A model generated the notes under the pieces. The model had not been told where the DNA came from, did not search any database, and was given only the letters and a program-made list of their open reading frames with translations. A stretch of 64,000 nt of DNA, taken from Branchinecta lynchi. Its lineage: Eukaryota > Arthropoda > Branchiopoda > Anostraca > Branchinectidae. Of this stretch, positions 52,962 to 64,000 are shown piece by piece. Location of the stretch: positions 24,198,533 through 24,262,532 of the forward strand of contig JAKZAP010000001.1 of the NCBI GenBank assembly GCA_023053575.1, read 5' to 3'. The position numbers and the translations under genes were made by a program. Numbering within the stretch: position 1 is the first letter of the stretch; the number at the start of each line of letters is the position of its first letter.

Positions 52962-55154
52962 ACGAGCTCATATGGCACTTGTACGAGTAGGTTGTACAAG
53001 AAAGTAGATGAGAACGTCACAAAATACACCAGCCATCCAAAAATGCGGTTCGGAAATAGAAATAGGATATTTAGTTTCACTCATTTCTGAGTAGTTTCAG
53101 CATGGTCTCGATTATCTGTAGCACATGCACATGACTGTTCAAACTTTCATCCCAATAAATCCATTTGTTTGATCCCTAGACGTGCTACACGATTTCCGAT
53201 ACTCCCTCTATCTCCACCTACCGTGGCCGAATCTGGTTCGGAATAAAAAAAAATCGACCACCTAAAGCATCTTCTTTCATACCATCTATCAAGTTTCACT
53301 CGAATCTGAGCATTTTTGGAAAGTTCCGGTACCCCCCCCCCCTCCCACCAACGTTGTCGGATCCGGTTCGGGCCAATCTCTTAATTCCCTGTTCCTGTCC
53401 ATCAAGTTTTACTGAAATTGGAGCATAGCCTATCTGCAAGTTTCCAGCCCCCCCCCCCTACCTTGGCCGAATCCGGCCCGGACGCCAAATAACAAATCTA
53501 GGCCGCATAAACTCGGCAGTGTCGAATTTGCATCTCATTCGGTCCATCCGTTTGGTTTTTGTAGTTCGAACGCATGTTTTACCTGTCGACGCCATCGATT
53601 CATATCACTCATGAAGTTTCACTCGAATCAGACCATTCGTTCGCAATTTATAGAAGTCAATTTCCATATTTCTCTTCTCTTGCTCCCCAAAAAATGCTCG
53701 GATCTAGGAACGGAAGTTTCCGGGGGTATGCTGTGTCAGGTTCTTAAGTCAAGATAATTCGGGTCGCTAATATGCCTGCAAAGTTTCGTTATCGTTTTAC
53801 ATCTGGAACTATTCTAACTTACGACTACCGGAATTCCAGAACCCCCCCCCCCCCCCCCCCCCAACTCCCCCCATAGAGCCCCGAAGACATCTGGCTCCGT
53901 CAATTTCATCTAGGCCTAATGCTTGTTCCATCCATTAAGTTCCGTCCCAATCCCTCTGCTTCTGGAGTTTCTTGAGCTTTCCTCCCCCCCCCATCCCGAC
54001 CCGGACGTGACACTGAACGTCCGAGGCGATAGCTCACCAGACAAGTTTCATTCAAATCCAATCACCCGTTCAAAAGTTATGCACGCCACTAGATTCCGGA
54101 CTCCCCATCCACCCACTCCCCCCACGATGGTCGGGTCGGGGAAACGGCTGTTCTCAAGTCAATCTGTTCGGATCCCTGACATACCTGCCAAGTTTCATTG
54201 CCCTAGGACATCAGGAAGTATGCCGAACTTGCGGGATCGCTAGAAATCCGGACCCCCACCCCAACTCCCCCACAGTGCCCTGATCCGGTCCAGTTATGTC
54301 AATGACGTGTCTAGGGCTTTGTTTTTCCCAGCAAGTTTCATCCCGATCCCTCCACTCTAAGCGTTTCTCAAAATTTCCGGTTCCCTCCTCCAGCTCCACC
54401 CAGTGTCATCGGATCCGGCCCGGATTTAAAGTGAGATGTCTGAGACACGAGGTCATCCTAAATATCAACTTTCATCAAGATCCGATCACCCGTTCGCAAG
54501 CTAAAAATACCTCAAATTTTGGCTTCACCCTCCCTCCACTCCCCCCCCCCAGATGTTCGAATCGGGGAATTGACGATTTCCTATTTAATCTGGTCGGGTC
54601 CCTGAGATGCCTGTCAATTTCCATCGTCCCAGCACACCAGGAAGCACCGAACTCGCGGGATCACAAGAAACTCGGACTTCTCCCCCCCCCCCAACTCCCC
54701 CAAAGTGAGCGGATCCGTTCCGGTTATATCAGTCACGTATCTAGGACTTTTGCTTGTACTTTCCACCAAGTTTCATCCGGATCCCTCCACCCTAAGTGTT
54801 TTCCAAGATTTCCGGTTTCCCCCTCCAAATCCCCCCAATTTCCCCGGATCCGGTCTGGATTTAAAATGAGGGTCTGAGACACGAGGTCCTTCCATTCACC
54901 CGTTCGTAAGCTAAAAATATCTCATTTTTCCTAATTTTCCGGATTCCCCCTCCCTCCACTCTCCTCCAGATGGTCGGATCGGGGAAGTGACCATTTCTAG
55001 TTTAATCTGGTCCAGTTCCTGATATGCCTGTCAAGTTTCATCGTCCTAGCTTATCCGGAAGTGCCCGAACTAGCAAAACCGGGACTGACAGACCGACTGA
55101 CGGACAGAAATTACAATCGCTATATGGCACTTGGCCGAAGGGCAAGTGCCATAA
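52962..55154 (-). repeat. Family B repeat, copy 2 (longest)
   Basis: Opposite orientation to copy 1. It starts GAGCTCATATGGCACTTG and ends with the hairpin at 55123-55153 (TATGGCACTTG, loop, CAAGTGCCATA), preceded by GACAGACCGACTGACGGACAG. The body has tandem units, marked by a CAAGTTTCATYGTCCTAG-like word at about 53778, 54188, 54607 and 55026, a period of about 419 bp. Each unit has poly-C runs and GTCGGATCSGG words. Open frames through the C-rich parts are not genes. Confidence 0.8.
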
Positions 55155-55574
55155 AAACTAACATTTTTTGTTCAAAATAAACTATAATTATTCATTTTCT
55201 GAGTTGAAATACAGGAGGTGTATCCAACCTCCAGCCAAACTCGAATTTGTATAGACTCAAACTTGGTCTAGAAATCTTACAAGGAAACTTCTGTGCAGTC
55301 CAAACAGGTCCTAGGTCATTCAGATTTTCCTGCTTGGCAGTTAGGACCTGCTTAGGAATGCGTTGAAATTCCTTTCAACCTATTTAGGTTTAGGCTAGGT
55401 TCAAGGTTGGATACCCCTCTTCTAGATTCAATGGGTGAGATGTCACGCTTGTATGGAATTTCGATACAACCAGGACACAACTTAGTTCAGACAGAATAAT
55501 TTGATAATCCAACTAAGCAGCATAAATAGGCTATTCCTTCAGCCCAAGCGGCCAGGCTGACTGGGAATCATATC

Positions 55575-56473
55575 TGATCAGTCATACAGAAATCCTCAAT
55601 TTTGGGGCAAACGTCTGGGCATGCCCGAAGGTATGGGCATGGTACCCCTTTGAAATTTGGTTAAACTGAGGCTGGTTACATACCTAAGCAGGGTCTTCTT
55701 CCTGTCCTAGATCAAAAGATACCTGTTTTACTTTCTATCCAACTTCATTTTCCAATTTTACATAGGGTTTTGTGGAGGCCACTTCTTTCCTAGTGGGTTT
55801 ACTCTATCCTTTTCCAGGTAGTTGCGACTAAGTTACTCCAATCTTTTTCAAGGTTGTCACAGCTAGGCTACTCTATCCTTCTCAGGTAGTCACCGTTATG
55901 TAGAGTGGATGAGGTAAGCTTTTAAATTTTCTTCCTCTTGGAATTAAATTTCCTTTCCTTCCAAATTCCTTTAGATTGTTTGCCTTTTATAGTATTTCTT
56001 TTGAGTTTAGTCAGTTTCGATAGCAATCGTTAACATAGTCAAACAAAAAAAATCTCTCAAAATAAATACAAGAAAAGGCAAACAACCTAAAGAAAATATT
56101 TGCTCCAGTGAACAGAATGAAAAGCTTGCTTCGTCCATGCTCCTAGCAGCAATTTTCTGAAAAAGGATAGAATAAACCCACTAGAAGAGAAGTGGCCTCA
56201 AAAAAACTCTATGTATCTTGGTGGTATCTTGGAAGTGCTCTAACATTTTGAAAGTTGGAAAATGAGGTTGGATAGAAAGTAAAATCAGGTATCTTTTAAT
56301 CTAGTACAGGACTGGGATTGGAAGAAAACCCTATTTAGGTATGTAACCAGTCTCAGTTAAACCAAATTTCACAGGGGTACCATGCCCATGCTCCAGGGCA
56401 TGGTGCCCCAACGTATGGGCACCATGCCCAGTCGTTGGGGCATGTGCCCCAAAATTGAGGATTTGTGTATCAG
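55575..56473. mobile_element. 0.9-kb imperfect foldback element
   Basis: The left half (AGAAATCCTCAATTTTGGGG, then GGGCATGGTACCCC, AGGTATCTTTTGATC-type and GGCCACTTCT words) is inverse to the right half. The arms, about 420 bp each, meet near 56040-56070 around AGGCAAACAA words. Diverged and non-coding. Confidence 0.7.
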
Positions 56474-56475
56474 TT

Positions 56476-56550
56476 GGGCACCAGACTTTTTGGAGAATTC
56501 CCCTCCACAGGGGAATCCCCTGCCCCTGTTCTCCAAAAAGTCTGGTGCCC
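56476..56550. repeat. Short perfect hairpin, 22-bp arms
   Basis: Arms 56476-56497 and 56529-56550 start GGGCACCAGAC and are exact inverses. The centre has a smaller TTCCCC/GGGGAA hairpin. It abuts the hAT element at 56550. Confidence 0.75.
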
Positions 56551-57213
56551 AGTCTAGTACACTAGCCCCATTTCAGGCACGGTGCTCAAATGTCTAGCAC
56601 CATGCCTGGGTGCTAGACGTTCAAGCACTGTACCTTGGATTTCATGTATGGTGCATGGATTTCAGTATACAGTGCATACAGGAAAACACAGTTTCTGTCA
56701 TCACAACTGCCCAACGGCTCGGACAGGGCTGAAATTACTACTATGAATTAGAGAAATCAAAGACAATCCTTTATATATTTTTCACAACAAAAACAAAAGG
56801 GCTCTACTGATGATGGAGATGAAAAACTTAACAGCACCCTGTCTATTTTCCATGTATTTTCCCTATCTATTCCCCAAGAGCCAATCTTCTGGTTGGCTGC
56901 TAGGTAGAAAAAGCTGGAAAAAGCTGAGGCACAGGACACTTTGCATGCAAAACCCTTGACTATGTAGAAAAGGAAATGAGGTTTTTCACATCTGTCATCA
57001 GCCGATTTCTCTAATTCACGGTACTAATTTCAGCCCTATCCAAGCTGGTGCTCAGTTGTTATGACAAAAACTGTGTTTCTGATGTATGTACTGTATACTA
57101 AAATCCATGCACCATACATGAAATCCAAGGTACAGTGCTTGAACGTCTAGCACCCAGGCATGGTGCTAGACGTTTGAGCACCATGCCTGAAAAGGGGCTA
57201 GTGTACTAGACTG
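56550..57213. mobile_element. hAT-type palindromic element, copy 2, with inner insert
   Basis: Ends CAGTCTAGTACACTAGCCCC at both sides (inverse). Exact 8-bp duplication CTGGTGCC at 56542-56549 and 57214-57221. The outer 150 bp on each side matches the family at 18010-18323. The middle (about 56705-57055) is an additional piece with its own inverted edges (GGGCTGAAATTA and GATTTCTCTAATTC), probably a nested element. Confidence 0.85.
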
Positions 57214-57294
57214 CTGGTGCCTGGCTGGTGACCAACTGTGTATGACTGTATTTGTTGATAGTGCAAAATGCATGCCTCGACTGAATTTTATTAG

Positions 57295-57435
57295 AGCTGT
57301 ATTTTGGACCTTGTTGGCAAGGGCCCTATTCAGGCTCAAAGATACTCAAGTTCGTTTTTCCAACTTGAGTGGATCTTAGCCTGAAGAGAACCCTTGGCCT
57401 TGCCCAGAAGAGCCGAAATATAGCTCCAATTCACT
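57295..57435. repeat. Hairpin repeat, member of the GGGCCGAAATATMGC group
   Basis: Left arm GTTGGCAAGGGCCCTATTCAGG, right arm CCTGAAGAGAACCCTTGGCC then GAGCCGAAATATAGCTC. A smaller central hairpin (CTCAAGTT/AACTTGAG) is present. Related to 18689-18849. Confidence 0.55.
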
Positions 57436-57734
57436 CTAATTGCCTAATAATATTCAGCTGGCATGTCCGTTTTGTACTCTCAAGCAGCATAGCAATTACT
57501 TACCAAAACAGTGTATGCTTCAGGATGGATTCCAGGCAGATTCCAGGACCCACATCATTTCAGTCCCTATTTATTTCCTGAATTGGCATATTCCTACAAA
57601 TTTTTAAACTGTTTTCTATCTGAGCTGAGCTTCCTTGAAATTCAGCACCACCTTTTTTTCTACCGCTAGGTGATTACAGATAGTGGGCCTTCGGCTGATT
57701 TTTGACGGTTTGGTCCTGGTGAAATGAAGCCCGT

Positions 57735-58150
57735 TTTCTACAGGGATTCCAGTCCTGCGGGAGTCCCTGCGTTTTTTTTTTTCCAGGGACTCACTTCCCA
57801 TATTCTCGCGAGTCCCCACGGACGGGGAATGCTCCGATTATCATCACCACCATCAAAAAGGACTACCTTTCAGATTCGGAGAGGAATCAGTTTAAACCAA
57901 AAATAAAGTAAATGCAGACTAGTTCGTCAACTGCATACTTCTTTTCTTTTTTTTTTTACTTCTTTCTTCATTTGCTCCGCTTTCTGAAAACGGCGGGTTA
58001 TAAATAAATTACTTACTTATTACTTACTTTTTTCGGGCAAATACATTTTCGAAGGATTCCCAATGTTTCAAAGGAAATGGTGAAAATAGGGGGAGTCACT
58101 CCACGCGGACTCCTCGTACGGAAAACAACGAGTCCTACAGAAGCTTGTCA
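57735..58150. repeat. Second copy of the interior of the 27.7-kb TIR element
   Basis: Shares GGGACTC, CATATTCTCGCGAGTCCCC, GGGGAATGCTCCGATTATCA and TTCGTCAACTGCATAYTT with 27960-28155. A SINE-like GGGTTATAAATAAATTACTT with TTAC units interrupts it at 57993-58028. Confidence 0.6.
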
Positions 58151-58399
58151 AGTTTTCAGCAAGTTTTCATCGTCCTTCCATGTTCTGTACAATAACTCCC
58201 TCCGGTAGTTGCATGGTTTCCCCTGGAACTGTAGTGCCTTGGCAACGTTTGTTGGTGAAGGTCTCCCATGTTTCTCTGAAGTCCGTAGATCATCTTTTTT
58301 TTCGCTCCAGAATAGAATTTTGGAGTCCCAGAACGCTATGTTGGCTGTTCGCTCTTGGCCGCACATGCATTTGGCTTAAATGGCGGGAGTTGTTGTATT

Positions 58400-58505
58400 G
58401 TGGGTTTGACCCAACTTAGTCTGTAAAGTGCAAGTTTGTTAAGTGTTATTTTGCTATGTACCGGCCCTAGTTGGCCGGTACTGAATTCAATTAAATAAAT
58501 GAACA
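58400..58505 (+). repeat. LINE-like 3' terminus
   Basis: GTACCGGCCCTAGTTGGCC, then GTACTGAATTCAATTAAATA and AATGAA. This hairpin-plus-AATAAA arrangement is typical of LINE 3' ends. It abuts the family A head at 58502. Confidence 0.45.
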
Positions 58506-58746
58506 AGACCAAAGGTGTCGATGGGATCCCAAAAATCTAATATTTGATTCAGACAATCGGGTCTTGTCTTCGCCAGATCCAGTCTTTGCCAGGCTAATGA
58601 TCAGAGAAAACCAAGTTCAGATATACCTCTATAGGCCATATCTATTTTGACGATACTGACCGAGACTTCCTGCTTTACTTCTGCCAAGTTTCCGGTTTAG
58701 CCCGAAAGTTTAGCCCAATTCAGAAACAAATCCAGCGTATCCCCTG
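58502..58746 (+). repeat. Family A repeat, 5' part only
   Basis: Head ACAAGACCAAAGGTGTCGAT with GGGATCCC, then GATTCAGACAATCGGGTC and CCGGTTTAGCCCGAA. It ends abruptly at the left arm of the 58.7/63.0-kb inverted duplication. Confidence 0.75.
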
Positions 58747-59283
58747 GCCATTTGCTCTCTCCAGCTGGCAAGTTTCTCTTGATAGGATCACGAAAATTTA
58801 GACATGCCACAAAGGAGAAGACATCCAGGAACCCCCTCAAACTCCCAACCAAAGCCAGATTCCGTCATGGCCCATAATTACATATCTAGGACCCATGGCC
58901 TTGTACCGTTCTCGATATACTTGGGTCAAGATCAAGGATTGCTCACCCCTCACACAGGTGGTCGGATCCGGAAAAGAAGGATTCGTTGATTACCGGTCGG
59001 GTGGTCATGGTCTTAGCTTGTATGGAAGTGGCGAACAAAGCAAGTTGAGACAAAAGGACAAACGAACCGACGAAGAGGCATAATGGTCGCTGTACGGTCT
59101 TGAGTCAGAGGCTGCAAGTTACGACGCGGCAAAAGGGGACAATTAAAGGCAAGTGCCATACGATCCTTTAACTTGTAGAGGCTATCTGCTGCTTTACTAT
59201 GAATACAGTTTGTGAAATGGGGAATGCCCAGTACTCGAGGTGATTTCTAGGGAACTTCGAATGTCCAGCAATCGAGGAGATTG
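58747..59283. repeat. Inverted duplication II, left arm (family B-related)
   Basis: Inverse to 63004-63595. Shared blocks include CTCTCCAGCTGGCAAGTTTC, CCTAGGACCCATGGCCTTGT-type sequence, CAAGTGCCATACGATCCTTT and CCAGCAATCGAGGAGATT. Contains family B words (GTCGGATCCGG, GGCAAGTGCCATA). Confidence 0.75.
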
Positions 59284-59284
59284 A

Positions 59285-59660
59285 GCTATGTAGCCCTATT
59301 TTTAGGGGGGGGGGGGGGAGGTTCAGATTAAGGGACGAACAAAATATTTTTTAACAGCTAATGCGATAGTCCATTTAGGCATAAGAAGATAGGCTGAACA
59401 CGTGTATGAAAATCACTTTCTCGCCGGACAAGTAGTTCGCCCGGCATCCGGCCCAAATCGGAAAATTTGTTAAAAGTAGTACTTTTATTTGAAGTTCATC
59501 GGATGTTCAATTTAGGGGTAAGAAGACATGCTGAATCCGTGTGGGACAATTACTTCTTTATTTTTTTGCCGGACAAGTAGTTACCCGGAATCCAGTCGGA
59601 AATAGAAACTTGGAAGAAGTTTTGATCAATTATAGGGGTAAACTTCTTGCTTAATCTAAA
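59285..59660 (-). repeat. Family A fragment, inverse orientation
   Basis: Reads inversely as the family tail and two cores (for example CGCCGGACAAGTAGTTCGCC at 59432). The poly-G at 59307-59319 sits where the tail normally has CCCCTCC. Confidence 0.7.
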
Positions 59661-59674
59661 CCTGAACTTGTTTT

Positions 59675-62560
59675 TATGGCACTTGCAGCTCCGCTCAAGT
59701 GCCATATACCGATCACTTTTCGGTCTTTCGGTCGGTCTCTCTGATGTCAGGCCACTGTTCTCGAGTTAGGGTACTTCCAGGCGTACTAGCACGATGAAAC
59801 TTGGCAGGCATATCAGGGACCTGGACAAACTAACTTGAGAATAGTCTTTGCGCGATCCGACCATCGTGGGGGGGGGGGAGAGGGGGAGACGGCGGAATCC
59901 GGAATATATGAGCATGTATAACTTTCGAACAGGTGATCGGATCTTAATGAACCTTGATATCTGGAAAGACGTCACGTCTCAGATGTCACATTTCAAGTCC
60001 GGACCGAATCCAATGAATGTGGGGTGGCAGTCACAGTGGAGAACCGGAAATCTTGTGTCACGCTTAGAGTGGATCGATCGGGATGAAACTTTGTGGGAAG
60101 AACAAGACCAAAGGTTTAGATGGGATCCCAAAAATGTAATATTTGATCCAGACAATCGGGTCTTATAGAGGTACAGTCTTCGCCAGACTCCTTGAGCACT
60201 TTACTAATAAAATTTAGAAACAGATCAAAGCAAATGGAAATCATCTGGAAGGCCAAGTTCAAATATGCGTCAGATCTACTTTCACGAAAGTTTCTGCCTT
60301 ACTTCTGCCAAATTTTCGGTTTCAGCCGGGTTCCTGTAGAACTACCTGTCTTGCACTTTACTTTACTAATACAATTTAGAAACAGATCAAAGCAAATGGT
60401 AATCATCTAGAAGGCCAAGTTCAAATATGCGTCAGATCTACTTTCACAAAAGTTTCTGCCTTACTTCTGTCAAATTTTCGGTTTCAGCCGGGTTCCTGTA
60501 GAACTACCTGTCTTGCAAAAAACTGAACTTCAAAAACGGATTCAGTGTATCTGCTTACACCTATGTCAAACCACTAATCAACTTCAAATTTTACCAAATT
60601 TTCCGATTTCAGTCGGGTTCGTGGCGAACTATGTGTCCAGGTAGAAAATGAATGTCATACACGAATTCAGCATCTCTTCTTACCCGTAATGAAATTCATA
60701 TAACACTTTTACTTTTACGAAATTTTCCGGTTTTGGCCGGATTCCGGGCGATCTACTTGTCCAACGAGAAAATCATTTTCATATTCGGATTCAGCATGTC
60801 TCCTTACCCCTAAATCGGACATATAATCAACTTCAGATAAAACTTTTACTTTTAACAAACTTTCCGGTTTTGGCCAGATTCTAGGAGAACTACTTGTCCG
60901 GCGAGAAAATGGTTTTCATATTCGTGTTCAGTATGACGTCTTACTCCTTAATCGACTATCTCATTAGCTTTTAACAAATATTTTGTCAGCCCCTTAATTT
61001 GAAACCCCTCCCCTAAATATCCAGCAATCGGGTCCATCTACGAACTCGACCTTTCCATTGACTCGAAGAATCTTCACAAGTTTCGTCAACATATCTCTTC
61101 CCTTTGAGAGTTATCGAGCTGACAGACGGACGGACAGACGAACAACTTTTGCGATGTCATAGGTATCCCTCCACTTACGTTTTGGGATCCCAGAAAGCAC
61201 AAGCCCTAGACACATCATTGACAGAACTAGACCGGATTCGTCCACTGTGGGGAGAGTTGGAGGGGGCTTCCGGAATTAAGGTGATCCGTAGTTAAGTTAC
61301 TTCCAGGTGGGCTAGGTCAATGAAACTCGGCAGGCAAATCAGGGACTCGACCAAATTAACCTGGAAATAGTCAACTTCCCGATCCGAACATCATGGGGAA
61401 GTGGAGGGAGAGGAAACCGCAATTTTGAGGTATGTGGAACGGGTGATCAGTCATGAAACTTGATATTTAGAAAGACCACATGTCCGGGATGTCCCATTTC
61501 AAGTCCTGGCCGGATCCAGTGAATGTGGGGGGGGGGGGTCGTAGGAAGAACCGGCAACCTTGACACGCTTCGAGTGGAGCGATCGGAATGAAACTTGGTG
61601 AGAAGAACAAGCACAATCCCTATGTACATCAGTGACAGAACCGGACCGGATTCGGGTACTGTGGGGGAGTTAGAAAGGGGGGGGAATTCTGGTGGTCGTA
61701 AGTTAAGGTACTTCCAGACGTGCTATGACGATAAGACTTGGCTTGAACATTAGAGACTTGCAGAGCCGTTACTAGCCAAAGTGTTTGGGGTAGGTGGGGG
61801 GGGGGGGGGAGGGGCAAGGCATTTACCGACTGGCTGATAACTTTTACCGACTTTTTCTGCAGAAAAAACGACTGTTTTCAACAACAAAAATTACATTTTT
61901 GAAAAAAATTTATTGATTTTCAGAAAAACCGACTATTTTCACGAACAATCGGCGCCCCCCCCCCCCCATCCCCCCTAGTCGTGACGCCGCTGGAGACTTG
62001 ACATGATTGGCCTAGAAATGGTCAGTTCCCTGATTCGGCTATCGTCGGGTGGAGTGGGAGGAGGGAGAATCATGGATCTTGAGGTATGTATAAGTTTTGA
62101 ACGGGTGACCGGATCTTAATGACAAGATTGGCGTAAAAATTGTCAGTTCCCAGATCCCTTAATGTGCTAATCCTAACCGCAAAGTACAAAAATACTTTTA
62201 AGCAAAATATACATTTTCGTGATCCCTATGGGCTCATGATAAGTTTTGAATCAAGGATTTTGCTTACAACTGGATTCCTTAAAGTACAAACAATACTTTT
62301 GAGTCAAATATACATTTTCATGCTCCCGATGAGCTCATCATCCTTTTTGCTTGAAGAGTTTTGGTGACGGATGAATTTCTAGCGCCCTTAAAATGAGCAC
62401 AGTCAAATGCATTACCAATTTCCAAGGACCCGTGCTCATTGCTCATCAAGGGTTTTGCTTACAAATTATCGTAACAAACCCAAGTATTGACGAATTCCTA
62501 CTTTCGTCTTCTGACCCAGCCTTGCAAGTGCGATGAGTTTCCATCTCTTGTTCTCAAACG
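59675..62560 (+). repeat. Family B repeat, copy 3, interrupted by family A
   Basis: Hairpin at 59675-59706, body to about 60104, family A inserted at about 60104-61195, body resuming with GCACAAGCCCTAGACA at 61197 and running to GATGAGTTTCCATCTCTTGT near 62555. The break matches an uninterrupted site in another unit (GAAGAACAAGCACAATCCC at 61600), which proves the order of insertion. Three poly-G/poly-C runs interrupt the body. Confidence 0.75.
60104..61195 (+). repeat. Family A repeat, copy inside family B
   Basis: Head ACCAAAGGTTTAGATGGGAT, cores, tail with GACAGACGGACGGACAGACG at 61122-61141 and end CCACTTACGTTTTGGGATCC. Includes a 162-bp tandem duplication, 60198-60359 and 60360-60521, about 96% alike by eye. 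Confidence 0.85.
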
Positions 62561-62569
62561 AATAGCCAT

Positions 62570-62696
62570 TGGCCTTAATCCGTTTCTAAATTTAATGGTA
62601 AAAATGTCCAAGGAGTCTGGAGGAGACCGGATATCTACAAGTCCCAATTATCCATATTAAATTTTTGGGACCCCATAAGACCTTTGGTCTTGTTCT
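62570..62696 (-). repeat. Family A head fragment, inverse
   Basis: Inverse of the family head. It ends CATAAGACCTTTGGTCTTGT on the plus strand, preceded by GGAGTCTGGAGGAGACCGG. Confidence 0.65.
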
Positions 62697-63003
62697 ATTT
62701 AGCTCTATCTCCCAAACGCTCCAGATTTTTATTCTATTTTTGCCAAAAGCAAGTAATCAGAAACAGTCATCGGTTGTGGTCTGGTTGTGACGGCAGTGCA
62801 GGACTAATATTTATTACCAAAAATTGTGTGTTCACACCGCGTAAATAAAGTGACGAATAGCGATCGTACTTCCTGTAAGTCCGTCCCTCTGTCCATTTTT
62901 GCTAGTTCAGACACTTCCGGATAAGCTAGGGCAGTGAAACTCGCCATTCTTTGCGGACAGTAGTGCCCTTTCACTGAACGTCCGAAAACGTTTTAATTCT
63001 CTT

Positions 63004-63595
63004 GAAATCTCCTCGATTGCTGGACATCCGAAGTTCCCTAGAAATCACCCCGAGTAGCCTACTGGGCATTCCCCATTTCACAAACTGTATTCACAGTGAA
63101 ACAGTAGGTAGCCTTTATAAGTTAAAGGATCGTATGGCACTTGCCTTTAATTGTCAACTTTTGCCGCGTCGTAACTTGGAGCCTCTGACTCAAGACCGTT
63201 GTCAACTTTTGCCGCGTCGTAACTTGGAGCCTCTGACTCAAGATCGTACAGCGACCATTATGCCTCTTCGTCTGTTCGTCTGTCCCTTTGTCTCAATTTG
63301 CTGTGTTGGGCACTTCCACACAAGCTAAGACCATGACCACCCGACCGGTAATCAACGAATCCTTCTTTTCCGGATCCGACCACCCGTGTGGGGGGTGAGC
63401 AATCCTTGATTTTAACCCAAGTATATCGAAGAACGGTACAAGGCCATGGGTCCTAGATATGTAATTATGGGCCATGACGGAATCTGGCTTTGGTGGGGAG
63501 TTTGAGGGGGTTCCTGGATGTCTTCTTCTTTGTGGTTTGTCTAAATTCTCGTGATCCGTACAAGAGAAACTTGCCAGCTGGAGAGAGCAAATGAG
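63004..63595. repeat. Inverted duplication II, right arm
   Basis: Inverse to 58747-59283. Differs by an extra 48-bp tandem unit (63152-63199 repeated at 63200-63247, starting TGTCAACTTTTGCCGCG) and by a poly-G run near 63390. Confidence 0.75.
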
Positions 63596-63807
63596 CAAAA
63601 TGTTCTATTTGTATGGCGCCCTGAGCTAAAATACATGCTACCTAGCATTGCAAGTTATATATGATCTTTCATCTCTTCCGGTACCCCTCGTCAAAATCCA
63701 CCATTGGGTTTCTATCCGATAAAGACACGTAAATGTAAAGTGAAAACTGTTTCATGAAAAATTCAGAAATTTCAACCAACTTTCATCTATCCGAAAGAGG
63801 TATATGC

Positions 63808-63879
63808 TCTTCAGACGGGATTTCAACCCAGGACCTCCGACTTTCAAGGCCACTATTCTGCCACTGAGGTACAGCGGGA
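63808..63879 (-). tRNA. tRNA-like sequence, probably a pseudogene or SINE head
   Basis: The minus strand has TACCTCAGTGGCAGAATAG (A-box-like), a 17-nt stem-loop with loop TTGAAAG (would-be anticodon GAA, Phe) and GGTTGAAATCCC (B-box-like). The spacing matches a tRNA. The acceptor ends do not pair and the B box has GAA for CGA, so a functional tRNA is unlikely; a tRNA-derived SINE or decayed gene is more likely. Confidence 0.4.
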
Positions 63880-64000
63880 CTTTTGAACACAGCTTGCAAA
63901 CGACTATAATAGTCACGAAGAAGCGGGCCATAGGAGCAGTGGTCCAGCCGAAGACAAATCTGCCTGACTCACTGAAGAATTCATGAGGGGTCAGAATCGA

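Noticed and set aside
53923..54877. Open frames of 106 and 193 codons
   Set aside because: They cross poly-C runs and tandem units of family B; the Pro-rich reading is a composition artefact.

Overview
The window is eukaryotic, from an invertebrate animal. Coding sequence is split by GT-AG introns, less than 7% of the window is host coding sequence, and mobile and repetitive DNA is dense. The recurrent GTAGGCCTAC-type words, the CSRNP gene form and the repeat types fit a marine invertebrate. I cannot name the phylum from the sequence.

Two host genes can be assembled, both on the minus strand. (1) A CSRNP/AXUD1-type cysteine- and serine-rich nuclear protein gene has four coding exons (45319-44390, 41317-41084, 27665-27486, 20976-20032). 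All introns are phase 0 and the protein is 762 aa. A 5'UTR stretch reaches 45396, where a splice acceptor with a long T tract indicates a further upstream exon. (2) A seven-exon gene runs from 14208 to 6826. All phases agree, it encodes 315 aa, it has a poly(A) signal at 6624-6633, and I do not recognise its family. Further possible exons are 366-907 (+) and 46567-46762 (-).

Most of the rest is transposon-derived. Repeat family A has about 137-bp internal tandem units and an (ACGG)n tract, like bivalve pearl/HINE elements. It occurs about ten times (5.7, 24.2-27.1, 34.4, 36.4-40.0, 42.7, 48.0, 58.5, 59.3, 60.1 and 62.6 kb). Repeat family B has a terminal TGGCACTTG/CAAGTGCCA hairpin and about 419-bp units; it lies at 1.1-2.2, 53.0-55.2, 58.7-59.2, 59.7-62.6 and 62.9-63.6 kb. 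Six short elements have terminal inverted repeats and 8-bp target duplications of hAT type. Several foldback elements share a TAGTTGCGTTTTT terminus. A 1.44-kb foldback at 24.7-26.1 kb carries about two dozen CCAACTAGTTGG-like palindromes. An interleaved perfect inverted-repeat structure lies at 17.1-17.9 kb, and two large inverted duplications lie at 33.6/36.7 kb and 58.7/63.0 kb.

Layout: 0-6.5 kb gag relic, one orphan exon and repeats; 6.6-14.2 kb unknown gene; 14.3-19.4 kb MITE- and foldback-rich spacer; 19.4-45.4 kb CSRNP gene, whose introns (6.5, 13.4 and 3.1 kb) hold LINE, DIRS-like and hAT relics; 45.4-64 kb repeat-rich upstream region. There are no bacterial features, CRISPR arrays or rRNA genes, and only one decayed tRNA-like sequence.
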